From Sphingomonadaceae bacterium (GTDB lineage Bacteria; Pseudomonadota; Alphaproteobacteria; Sphingomonadales; Sphingomonadaceae): 5,421 nt of DNA. The DNA is taken from NCBI GenBank assembly GCA_019245455.1, contig JAFARM010000422.1, forward strand, positions 1 through 5,421. The letters run 5' to 3'. The position numbers and the translations under genes were made by a program. Under the pieces are notes generated by a model that did no database searches, was not told the DNA's origin, and saw nothing but the letters and a program-made list of their open reading frames with translations. Below are positions 1-5,250 of the stretch, piece after piece (within the stretch, counting starts at the first letter, position 1; the number at the start of each line of letters is the position of its first letter).

Positions 1-447
1 GCGCTGCCCTTCGCCGACGCGCTCGCCCGCATGGTCCGCGCGCGCGACGTCGTCGAGCAGGCGACGGGGCGCGCCGCTGCCGGCTTCGTCGCCCCGGCGT
101 GGCTCTACAGCGCCGGCACGCGCGCGGCGCTGGCAGAGGCCGGCTTCGCGCGTGCCGAGGATCATTTCCGCGTCTGGCGACCGGCCGATGGGGCCGTGCT
201 GGCGCGGGGGCCGGTCGTCACCTGGGCGTCGCGCAGCGCGATGCGGATGGCGAGCTCGCTCGCCGTCGCCGCCGCTGCCCGCCGGCTGCTCGGGGGTCAG
301 CGCGTCGTCCGCGTCGCCGTCCACCCCGGCGACACGCGCGCGCCGGCGATCCTGTCGAGCATCGACGCGACGCTGGCGGCGCTGGGCCGCAATCGCCGTC
401 CGGGGCGTTATGCCGACCTCGACCCTGCCATGCCGCGGTCACAATGA
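1..447 (+). CDS. Polysaccharide deacetylase-like protein, DUF2334 type (C-terminal part, 5' end outside window)
   Basis: The frame is open from the first base and ends at TGA 445-447, so 148 C-terminal residues are visible and the true start lies upstream. The segment GFVAPAWLYS followed by a GF-x-AEDHFRVW stretch, then GPVVTWASRS and VVRVAVHPGD, resembles the C-terminal half of DUF2334 / polysaccharide-deacetylase-like proteins of sphingomonads. In that fold the late HPGD motif supplies a histidine of the NodB-like active site. The metal-binding Asp/His motifs nearer the N-terminus are off the window and cannot be checked. Family knowledge suggests hydrolysis of N- or O-acetyl groups on a carbohydrate; the substrate is unknown. 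It is the first visible gene of a plus-strand cluster with a membrane protein, a DUF2141-like protein and a glycosyltransferase, so a role in surface glycan or glycolipid modification is inferred. Confidence 0.75.
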   Translation, partial: ALPFADALARMVRARDVVEQATGRAAAGFVAPAWLYSAGTRAALAEAGFARAEDHFRVWRPADGAVLARGPVVTWASRSAMRMASSLAVAAAARRLLGGQRVVRVAVHPGDTRAPAILSSIDATLAALGRNRRPGRYADLDPAMPRSQ

Positions 448-448
448 C

Positions 449-478
449 GTTCCATGGGCCGTCGCGGGGGCATGGAAC
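449..478 (+). repeat. Intergenic inverted repeat (8-bp perfect stem, 14-nt loop)
   Basis: GTTCCATG (449-456) and CATGGAAC (471-478) are exact reverse complements separated by a GC-rich 14-nt loop. The repeat fills most of the 50-nt gap between the deacetylase stop and the GTG chosen as start of the membrane protein, and ends 11 nt before the GAGG Shine-Dalgarno-like sequence. No U-run follows, so it is not a standard intrinsic terminator. It could be an mRNA processing or stabilising hairpin, or a protein-binding dyad. If the membrane protein instead starts at ATG 444, the repeat lies inside coding sequence. Confidence 0.5.
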
Positions 479-497
479 AGACACGAGACGAGGAACC

Positions 498-1466
498 GTG
501 CACGACCTTCGACTTCGTGCCGCCGGGCCGGCGGGGGTGCTGACGCCCGCTGCACCCTCCACCGCAGGGACGCGCGGCTGGCTGCGCTGGGTCGGCCCGG
601 TCGTCAGCCTGGCGATCGTCGGCGTCGCCGCCAGCCACTTCCGCGGCAGCGACTTCCACCGCATCGCCGCGCTGGTGCCGCGCACGCCGCTGTTCTGGGC
701 GGTCTTCACGCTCGCCTATTTCACCCAGCCGATCATGGACTTCGTCATTTTCCGCCGGCTCTGGGGCATTCCGGCGGCGGGCTTCCCGGCGTTGGTGCGC
801 AAATATATCTCGAACGAGGTCCTGCTCGGCTATTCGGGTGAGCTGTACTTCTACACCTGGGCGCGGCGGCGGGCGACGTCGGCCGGCGCGGCGGGCGCGG
901 GCAAGCCGGCCGGGGCGATCGCCACGGGGACGCCGTTCGGCGCGATCAAGGACGTCGCCATCCTGTCGGCGCTCGTCGGCAACGCCGTCACCCTGGTAAT
1001 GTTCGTCATCGCCTACCCGACGCTGGGGCAGCTCAACCTCGGCCTGTCAGGGCGGACGATGTTCCTGTCGATCGCCGTCCTGCTCGGCTCGTCGCTGGCG
1101 GTGATGCTGCTGCGCGGCCGCGTCTTCAGCCTGCCGCGGCGCGACCTGCTGTTCGTCGCCGCGATGCAGCTGATCCGCGTCCTCGGCGCGACGGCGCTGC
1201 TGGCGCTGATGTGGAGCCTGGTGCTGCCGCAGATCACCTTCGTCTACTGGCTGATGCTGGCGACGCTCCGCCTGCTCATCTCGCGCCTGCCGCTGATTTC
1301 GAGCAAGGACGTGCTGTTCGCCGCCGCCGCCGTCCTGATCGTCGGGGCGGGATCGGGCATCGCGCCGCTGATGGCGATGATGGCGGTGCTGCTGATCGTC
1401 GCCCATGTCAGCGTCGGCGGGCTGCTCGCCGCCTCCGACCTCCTCGGGCTGGAAGGGCGGGCATGA
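498..1466 (+). CDS. Multi-pass inner-membrane protein, lysylphosphatidylglycerol synthase TM / flippase-like
   Basis: This 322-residue protein is strongly hydrophobic. Putative membrane segments lie at about residues 31-46, 64-86, 150-172, 186-205, 216-245, 247-268 and 272-312, giving roughly seven to eight spans. The pattern NEVLLGYSGELYFY (106-119), followed by a charged loop and KDVAILSALVGN (151-162), resembles the conserved glutamate region of the LPG-synthase TM (YbhN/AglD-like) family, whose better known members act on lipids or as putative flippases. The match is by eye and weak, and no soluble aminoacyl-transfer domain is present. The start is GTG 498, preceded by GAGG at 490-493. 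An in-frame ATG at 444 overlaps the upstream stop as ATGA and would add 18 residues, but it lacks a clear ribosome binding site. The loop at residues 124-150 is unusually rich in Ala and Gly. The stop overlaps the next gene's start as ATGA, suggesting translational coupling. Confidence 0.7.
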   Translation: MHDLRLRAAGPAGVLTPAAPSTAGTRGWLRWVGPVVSLAIVGVAASHFRGSDFHRIAALVPRTPLFWAVFTLAYFTQPIMDFVIFRRLWGIPAAGFPALVRKYISNEVLLGYSGELYFYTWARRRATSAGAAGAGKPAGAIATGTPFGAIKDVAILSALVGNAVTLVMFVIAYPTLGQLNLGLSGRTMFLSIAVLLGSSLAVMLLRGRVFSLPRRDLLFVAAMQLIRVLGATALLALMWSLVLPQITFVYWLMLATLRLLISRLPLISSKDVLFAAAAVLIVGAGSGIAPLMAMMAVLLIVAHVSVGGLLAASDLLGLEGRA

Positions 1467-1978
1467 TCGCGGCGCTGATCGCAGCGGCGGTGGCGGCGGC
1501 GACGCCGACCCCCGACTATGGCATCGCCGAGGGCCAGTGCCGCCCGCACGAGACCGGCCCGGCGGCGGTGGTCACGGTCGAGGGGCTGCGCGACCGCACC
1601 GGCAAGCTGCGGCTGGAACTCTACTCGCCGGTCGACGGGGAGTTCGGCGGCGACGACCGCGACCTGGTGCGCGACGGCAAGGTCTTCCGCCGCGCGGTGA
1701 TGCCGATCCCGGCGAGCGGGCCGGTCGAGATGTGCATCCGCGCGCCCCACGCCGGCGAATGGGCGCTGATCCTGATCCACGAGCGCGCCGGCCGGAAGAA
1801 GTTCGACCCGTTCATGGACGGCGCCGGCTTTTCCGGCAACCCGCGCGTCGGCAAGAAGAAGCCGCCCGCCGCCGAAGCGCGGATCGAGATCGGACGCGGG
1901 CCGACGCCGACCGCGATCCGGCTCAACTATCTCCATGGCCTGTTTCAGTTCGGACCGATCAAAGACCCGGTGACGTGA
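1463..1978 (+). CDS. DUF2141-like secreted protein
   Basis: This 171-residue protein starts at ATG 1463, overlapping the previous stop as ATGA, with GGAAGGG at 1451-1457 as ribosome binding site. Residues 1-13 (MIAALIAAAVAAA) form a short hydrophobic stretch like a signal peptide, though a basic N-terminus is missing. The body has VVTVEGLRDRTGKLRLELYS (36-55), which matches the DUF2141 opening where a beta strand precedes a G-x-[VL]-x-[VL]-x-[LV]-[YF] motif. Later come GEWALILIHE (98-107) and GAGFSGNPR (120-128), corresponding to the family's GxYAvavfHDxN and GYGFSNNP-type motifs. Two cysteines (26 and 91) could pair if it is periplasmic. The biochemical function of DUF2141 is not known. Its position between a membrane protein and a glycosyltransferase suggests a role in the envelope. 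The acidic HDxNGN-type segment of typical members is replaced by a lysine-rich one (HERAGRKKFDPFMDG). Confidence 0.72.
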   Translation: MIAALIAAAVAAATPTPDYGIAEGQCRPHETGPAAVVTVEGLRDRTGKLRLELYSPVDGEFGGDDRDLVRDGKVFRRAVMPIPASGPVEMCIRAPHAGEWALILIHERAGRKKFDPFMDGAGFSGNPRVGKKKPPAAEARIEIGRGPTPTAIRLNYLHGLFQFGPIKDPVT

Positions 1979-1986
1979 GGGGCTCG

Positions 1987-3174
1987 ATGCGCATCGTCGA
2001 CGTCTGCGCCTTCTATACGCCGACCGGCGGCGGCGTACGGACGTACATCGACCGCAAGCTCGCCGCCGGGCCGGCGATGGGCCACGACGTCGTCATCATC
2101 GCGCCGGGGGCCACGACTCGCGTCGAGGAGCGTGGCCCGCGGGCGCGCGTCGTCTGGCTGGAAAGCCCGCTGTTCCCGTTCGACCGCAACTACCGCTATT
2201 TCGCCGACGAGGCCGAGCTGCACGCCGCGATCAGCGCCGCCGACCCCGACGTGCTGGAGGCGTCGTCGCCGTGGCGCAGCGCGTCGATGGCGGCGCGCTG
2301 GCCGGGCCGCAAGCCGGTGCCGCGGTCGCTGTTCATGCACTCCGACCCGCTCGCCGCCTTCGCCTACCGCTGGTTCGAGGGCGTCGCCTCGCCGGCGGTC
2401 GTCGACCGCGGCTTCGACTGGTACTGGCGGCACCTGCTGCGCCTCGACGGGCAGTTCGACATGGTCGTCAGCGCCTGCAACAGCCTGACCGCGCGGCTCG
2501 AGGTCGGCGGGCTGCGGCGCGTCGTCACCAACCCGATGGGGATCGACCCGCACGTCTTCGCGCCGACCCTGCGCGACGAGGGGCTGCGCGCGGCGCTGCT
2601 TGCCCGCTGCGGCCTCGGCCCCGACGCGACGCTGCTGCTCGGCGTCGGCCGCCACGCGCCGGAAAAGCGCTGGCGGATGGTCGTCGAGGCGGTGATGAGC
2701 GCCGCCTATCACCGGCCGATCGGCCTCGTCATCGTCGGCTCAGGGCGCGATTCGGCGCGCATCCGGCGGACCATCGGCGGCAATCCGCACATCCACCTCG
2801 CCGAACGCACCAGCGACCGCGCCGAAATGGCGCGCTTCATGGCCAGCGCCGACGCGCTGATCCACGGCAGCGAGTCGGAGACCTTCTGCCTCGTCGCCGC
2901 CGAGGCGCGGGCGTCGGGCCTGCCGCTGATCACGCCCGACCGCGGGGCGGCGGCCGATCACGCGCTGGCGTCGAACGGCATCACCTACACCAGCGGCGAT
3001 CCGGTCAGCGCCGCCGCCGCCATCGGCCGTTTCGTCGATCTGAAGCGCGCCGGCCGCCTGCCCGCGCCATCGACCGAGCCGGTGCGGACGATGGACGACC
3101 ATTTCGCCGAGCTGTTCGGCGCGTTCGCGGCGCTGATCGCCGCCACGCGCGAACCGGTGGCGCAGGCGGCGTAG
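1987..3174 (+). CDS. Glycosyltransferase, GT4 family (GT-B fold)
   Basis: This 395-residue protein has the usual length for GT4 enzymes. The N-terminal Rossmann half opens with MRIVDVCAFYTPTGGGVRTY, where the Gly-rich loop (14-16) fits the acceptor-side loop of GT-B enzymes. GHDVVIIAPG (32-41) is also typical. The C-terminal donor-binding half has GVGRHAPEKRW (219-229), with the conserved Glu-Lys-Arg at 226-228, LVIVGSGRD (247-255), and an E-x7-E motif at Glu298 and Glu306 within SETFCLVAAEARASGLPLI. GT4 enzymes are retaining and use nucleotide-activated sugars; donor and acceptor cannot be read here. There is no signal peptide or clear membrane segment, so a cytoplasmic, possibly membrane-associated enzyme is expected. 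ATG 1987 is preceded by GAGGGG at 1977-1982 and lies 8 nt after the DUF2141 stop. A GTG at 1975 in frame is a less likely alternative. It is the last gene of the cluster. Confidence 0.88.
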   Translation: MRIVDVCAFYTPTGGGVRTYIDRKLAAGPAMGHDVVIIAPGATTRVEERGPRARVVWLESPLFPFDRNYRYFADEAELHAAISAADPDVLEASSPWRSASMAARWPGRKPVPRSLFMHSDPLAAFAYRWFEGVASPAVVDRGFDWYWRHLLRLDGQFDMVVSACNSLTARLEVGGLRRVVTNPMGIDPHVFAPTLRDEGLRAALLARCGLGPDATLLLGVGRHAPEKRWRMVVEAVMSAAYHRPIGLVIVGSGRDSARIRRTIGGNPHIHLAERTSDRAEMARFMASADALIHGSESETFCLVAAEARASGLPLITPDRGAAADHALASNGITYTSGDPVSAAAAIGRFVDLKRAGRLPAPSTEPVRTMDDHFAELFGAFAALIAATREPVAQAA

Positions 3175-3215
3175 CGCGGTCGCCCTCGCGCGGCGTCGAT
3201 CCCGCTCACGCAAAC

Positions 3216-3246
3216 CCGTCATTCTCGCGCAAGCGGGACCCATTCC
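3216..3246. repeat. Degenerate copy of a palindromic intergenic repeat (REP-like)
   Basis: This stretch reads GTCATTCTCGCGCAAGCGGG followed by ACCCATTCC. It aligns with the better copy at 3260-3291 with a few substitutions and two single-base deletions, in the same orientation. Its inner palindrome is partly broken (TCTCGC against GCGGGA). It is read as a decayed member of the same repeat family. Bases 3175-3215, between the glycosyltransferase stop and this repeat, show nothing recognisable. Confidence 0.65.
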
Positions 3247-3259
3247 TTACACGCCCCCC

Positions 3260-3331
3260 CGTCATCCCCGCGCAAGCGGGGACCCATCTCCTGCCATCGG
3301 GAGATGGGTCCCCGCCTTCGCGGGGATGACG
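3260..3331. repeat. Inverted pair of palindromic REP-like elements forming a long hairpin between convergent operons
   Basis: Arms 3260-3290 and 3301-3331 are reverse complements at 29 of 31 positions, around a 10-nt centre. Each arm is itself palindromic: CCCCGC-GCAA-GCGGGG at 3266-3281 and CCCCGC-CTTC-GCGGGG at 3310-3325. The only two mismatches between the arms lie in these inner loops. Repeats of the form GTCATCCCCGC...GCGGGGACCCATCTC are common between genes in sphingomonads and relatives (general knowledge, not searched here). The pair sits 12 nt from the ccmG stop and 85 nt from the glycosyltransferase stop. Folded in either RNA it could halt transcription or protect both 3' ends, although there is no U-run on either side. 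Confidence 0.85.
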
Positions 3332-3343
3332 CTGGGCTGTGCC

Positions 3344-3841
3344 TCACCGCCCGGCGAGTCGCGCGACATCGTCCGGCTGCAGCGTGCCGCGCACGCGGGC
3401 GCGGATCACGCCATCGCCGTCGACCAGCCACGTCTCGGGGATGCCGGCGGTGCCGAGCGCCACCTGCGTCCGCTCGCGCGCGTCGATCCCGCCGGCGTCG
3501 AGGCGCGTATGCGTTGCCGCCAGGAACCCCGCCGCGTCGGCCGGCGCGTCGCGCACGGCGATCCCCGCGACGGCCACGCCCCGCGCGCGCAGCGCCGCCA
3601 GCGCGGGAGCGTCCGCCCGGCACGGCAGGCACCACGACGCGAACAGGGTCACCGCTGTCGCATGGCCGGCGCGCAGGCGCGCGTCGGTCAGCGGCGGCGT
3701 TCCCGGCAGCGGCATCAGCGCGAGGTGCGGAAACCGCCGGCCGATCGCCGGATCGGGCGAGGGGCGCAGCGCCAGCCGGACGCCGAGCAGCAGCAGCGCC
3801 ATGGTCAGCGCGAGGGGAGCGACGATCCGCGACGGCCTCAT
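3344..3841 (-). CDS. ccmG: Cytochrome c biogenesis thiol:disulfide oxidoreductase CcmG/DsbE
   Basis: This 165-residue protein has an N-terminal membrane anchor or uncleaved signal (about residues 6-25), then a periplasmic thioredoxin-like domain. The active site is FASWCLPCRAD, with Cys71 and Cys74. The cis-proline loop is GIPETWLVDGDG (Pro135), matching the CcmG/DsbE-type GxPETxxID pattern. CcmG is a periplasmic reductant that keeps the CXXCH cysteines of apocytochrome c (or its partner CcmH) reduced for haem ligation, with electrons from a DsbD or CcdA membrane protein. It is slightly shorter than typical members of about 175-185 residues. It follows ccmE on the minus strand after only 38 nt, with a weak ribosome binding site (GAGC before ATG 3841). 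The context supports CcmG over a general thioredoxin. No ccmH follows it; the repeat region does. Confidence 0.88.
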   Translation of the reverse strand: MRPSRIVAPLALTMALLLLGVRLALRPSPDPAIGRRFPHLALMPLPGTPPLTDARLRAGHATAVTLFASWCLPCRADAPALAALRARGVAVAGIAVRDAPADAAGFLAATHTRLDAGGIDARERTQVALGTAGIPETWLVDGDGVIRARVRGTLQPDDVARLAGR

Positions 3842-3879
3842 CGTCAGCTCAACGCATCGATCGCCGCACCGGCACGGTG

Positions 3880-4320
3880 TCAGCCGACGCGGCCGACCTT
3901 GTGCAGCGAGCCCGCGACCTCGGGCGGCATATATTTCTCGTCGTGCTTGGCGAGGACGGTGTCGGCGACGAACACGCCGCCCGCGCCGAACCGCCCTTCG
4001 GTGATGACGCCCTGGCCCTCGCGGAATAGGTCGGGGACGATGCCGGTGTAGCGCACCGCGACCTCGTGCGCGTTGTCGGTGACGCGGAAGCGGGTCGTCG
4101 TCCCCGCCTTGACCACCGAGCCGCGCTCGACGAGCCCGCCGAGCCGGATCGCCTTGCCCGGATCGGGCGCATGGGCGAGCACGTCGGACGGCGCATAGAA
4201 ATAGGTCGCCTGGTCGCCGAGCGTCGTCAGCGCCAGCGCGCTCGCGCCGCCCAGCGCGACGAGGGCGCCGGCGAGCAGCACCAGCCGCTGATGCTTGGGC
4301 CGCAGGCCGCGGCGGGTCAT
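3880..4320 (-). CDS. ccmE: Cytochrome c maturation haem chaperone CcmE
   Basis: This 146-residue protein is full length for the family. Residues 11-33 form a single N-terminal membrane anchor, after a basic MTRRGLRPKHQR start typical of the positive-inside rule. The periplasmic OB-fold beta barrel contains IRLGGLVERGSV (58-69) and the motif TVLAKHDEKYMPPE (121-134). His126 is the residue that binds haem covalently in this family, and Tyr130 is the usual axial-ligand tyrosine. CcmE receives haem from CcmC/CcmD (released by the CcmAB ATPase) and hands it to CcmF for attachment to apocytochrome c. ATG 4320 overlaps the ccmD stop as ATGA and has AAAGGGA upstream. The ordinary histidine variant is present. 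Its downstream neighbour is ccmG rather than ccmF, which is unusual against the classical order. Confidence 0.95.
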   Translation of the reverse strand: MTRRGLRPKHQRLVLLAGALVALGGASALALTTLGDQATYFYAPSDVLAHAPDPGKAIRLGGLVERGSVVKAGTTTRFRVTDNAHEVAVRYTGIVPDLFREGQGVITEGRFGAGGVFVADTVLAKHDEKYMPPEVAGSLHKVGRVG

Positions 4321-4433
4321 CGGCGGGTGTCCCTTTCAGCGCGCCGCATGGCGATCCAGCTCCAGACGACGACGCCGACCAGCCCGGCGATCGTCAGCGC
4401 ATAGGCGGGATAGATGAACTCGGCGTGGGTCAT
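4317..4433 (-). CDS. ccmD: Haem exporter protein CcmD
   Basis: This small gene of 38 codons lies between ccmC and ccmE. The product starts MTHAEFIYPAYALTIAGLVG, continues with a hydrophobic span (about residues 12-29) and ends in a basic tail (MRRAERDTRR). This is the CcmD layout: a short single-pass inner-membrane protein with an aromatic-rich N-terminus and a positively charged cytoplasmic C-terminus. CcmD binds CcmC and CcmE and is needed to release holo-CcmE. ATG 4433 has GAGGA at 4441-4445, which overlaps the ccmC stop, seven bases upstream. Its own stop overlaps the ccmE start as ATGA, so ccmC, ccmD and ccmE look translationally coupled. Identification rests on position, size and topology as well as sequence. 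Confidence 0.9.
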   Translation of the reverse strand: MTHAEFIYPAYALTIAGLVGVVVWSWIAMRRAERDTRR

Positions 4434-4443
4434 GCGCGCGTCC

Positions 4444-5178
4444 TCATGCATAGGCCTCCGCCAGCCGCCGCGCGCGCGCCGCGGTCCGCGTCCGCGCGAT
4501 CGCGGTGCGCATCCGCATCAGGACGACCGCGGCGAACACCAGGGTGAAGCCGGCGAGGCTGGTCATCAGCGGCGTCAGCATGGCGGGATCGATCGTGTTC
4601 TTGGTCAGCGTGATCGACGGCCCCTGGTGGAGCGTGTGCCACCACTCGACCGAGAACTTGATGATGGGCAGGTTGACGACGCCGACCAGCGCCAGGATCG
4701 CCGCCCCCCGCCCCTGTGCCAGGTCGCCGCCATGGCGCTCGTCCTCGGCCGCCGCCAGCGCCAGATAGCCGATGTAGAGGAACAGCAGCACGAGCATCGA
4801 CGTCAGCCGCGCGTCCCACACCCAGTACGTGCCCCACGTCGGCTTGCCCCACAGCGAGCCCGAGACGAGGCAGATGGCGGTGAACAGCGCGCCGACCGGC
4901 GCGATGGCGCGCGCGGCGATCGCCGCGAGCGGGTGCCGCCAGACCAATGCCACTGCCGACGCGACCGCCAGCCCGAGATACCCCCCCGATCCCAGCCACG
5001 CGGCGGGCACGTGGACGTACATGATCCGCACGCTGTCGCCCTGCTGGTAATCGGGCGGCGAGGCGAACAGCCCGATCCACAGGCCGGCGGCAACGAGCGC
5101 GAGGCCCGGCCACAGCGTCAGCGGCGTCGCCACGCGGGCGATGCGGAGGAAGCGGGCGGGGTTGGCGAAGCGGTGCAT
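4444..5178 (-). CDS. ccmC: Haem handling protein CcmC (WWD-domain inner-membrane protein)
   Basis: This 244-residue protein has about six membrane spans. It carries the tryptophan-rich WWD signature WGTYWVWDARLTS (115-127), facing the periplasm. Two histidines match the external haem ligands of the family: His56 in IMYVHVPAAW and His184 in WWHTLHQGPS. CcmC presents haem to CcmE for covalent attachment. ATG 5178 was chosen because the product then begins MHRFANPARFLRIA, typical of the family. An in-frame ATG at 5229 would add 17 residues encoded largely by a hairpin and is unlikely. The ribosome binding site is weak. It is the first gene of the minus-strand ccm cluster, and ccmA/ccmB do not lie directly upstream. 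The C-terminus after the last span is Arg/Ala-rich. Confidence 0.95.
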   Translation of the reverse strand: MHRFANPARFLRIARVATPLTLWPGLALVAAGLWIGLFASPPDYQQGDSVRIMYVHVPAAWLGSGGYLGLAVASAVALVWRHPLAAIAARAIAPVGALFTAICLVSGSLWGKPTWGTYWVWDARLTSMLVLLFLYIGYLALAAAEDERHGGDLAQGRGAAILALVGVVNLPIIKFSVEWWHTLHQGPSITLTKNTIDPAMLTPLMTSLAGFTLVFAAVVLMRMRTAIARTRTAARARRLAEAYA

Positions 5179-5200
5179 CGTATCGTCAGGCTTTAGCACT

Positions 5201-5227
5201 GCCGCCGGGGCTTTGCACCCCGGCGGC
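5201..5227 (-). terminator. Perfect 10-bp GC hairpin between a small minus-strand gene and ccmC
   Basis: GCCGCCGGGG (5201-5210) and CCCCGGCGGC (5218-5227) pair perfectly around a 7-nt loop. The hairpin follows the stop of the small minus-strand gene by 23 nt and ends 22 nt before the ccmC start, so it may terminate or attenuate transcription from that gene into ccmC. There is no U-run on the minus strand, so this is a weak terminator call. A role in the ccmC leader RNA is equally possible. I could not recognise a ccmC promoter in 5179-5250. Confidence 0.45.
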
Positions 5228-5250
5228 ATGACGCGCTCAGCGGCACGCGC

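Noticed and set aside
99..497. Upstream extension of the membrane-protein frame to ATG 99
   Set aside because: It overlaps the deacetylase in another frame, and its translation is Arg-rich and of low complexity, as expected from an out-of-frame reading of high-GC coding DNA.
454..543. Small 29-codon open frame starting MGRRGGMEQTRDEEP
   Set aside because: It lies across the dyad and into the membrane protein gene, has no ribosome binding site, and shows no recognisable motif.
2271..3329. Long open frame in frame 3 across the glycosyltransferase gene
   Set aside because: Its product is Arg/Ala/Pro-rich out-of-frame translation. The GT4 motifs are all in the other frame.
3216..3331. CRISPR array
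   Set aside because: Only three copies are present, one is inverted and one degenerate. Spacing is irregular and no cas gene is near. The copies are palindromic intergenic repeats.
3344..3841. General thioredoxin or TlpA-type reductase instead of CcmG
   Set aside because: The GIPETW cis-proline loop, the single N-terminal anchor and the position next to ccmE favour CcmG, though the fold alone would not separate them.
3304..4051. Long plus-strand open frames opposite ccmG and ccmE
   Set aside because: They are antisense to genes with clear active-site motifs, and the translations are Arg/Ala-rich without domains. Long antisense frames are expected at this GC content.
4414..5196. Plus-strand 260-codon open frame opposite ccmC
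   Set aside because: It is a mirror of ccmC, rich in Arg, Gln, Asp and His, with no recognisable domain.
5179..5229. ccmC start at ATG 5229
   Set aside because: The extra 17 codons consist mostly of the perfect hairpin and do not resemble CcmC N-termini. ATG 5178 gives a family-like start.
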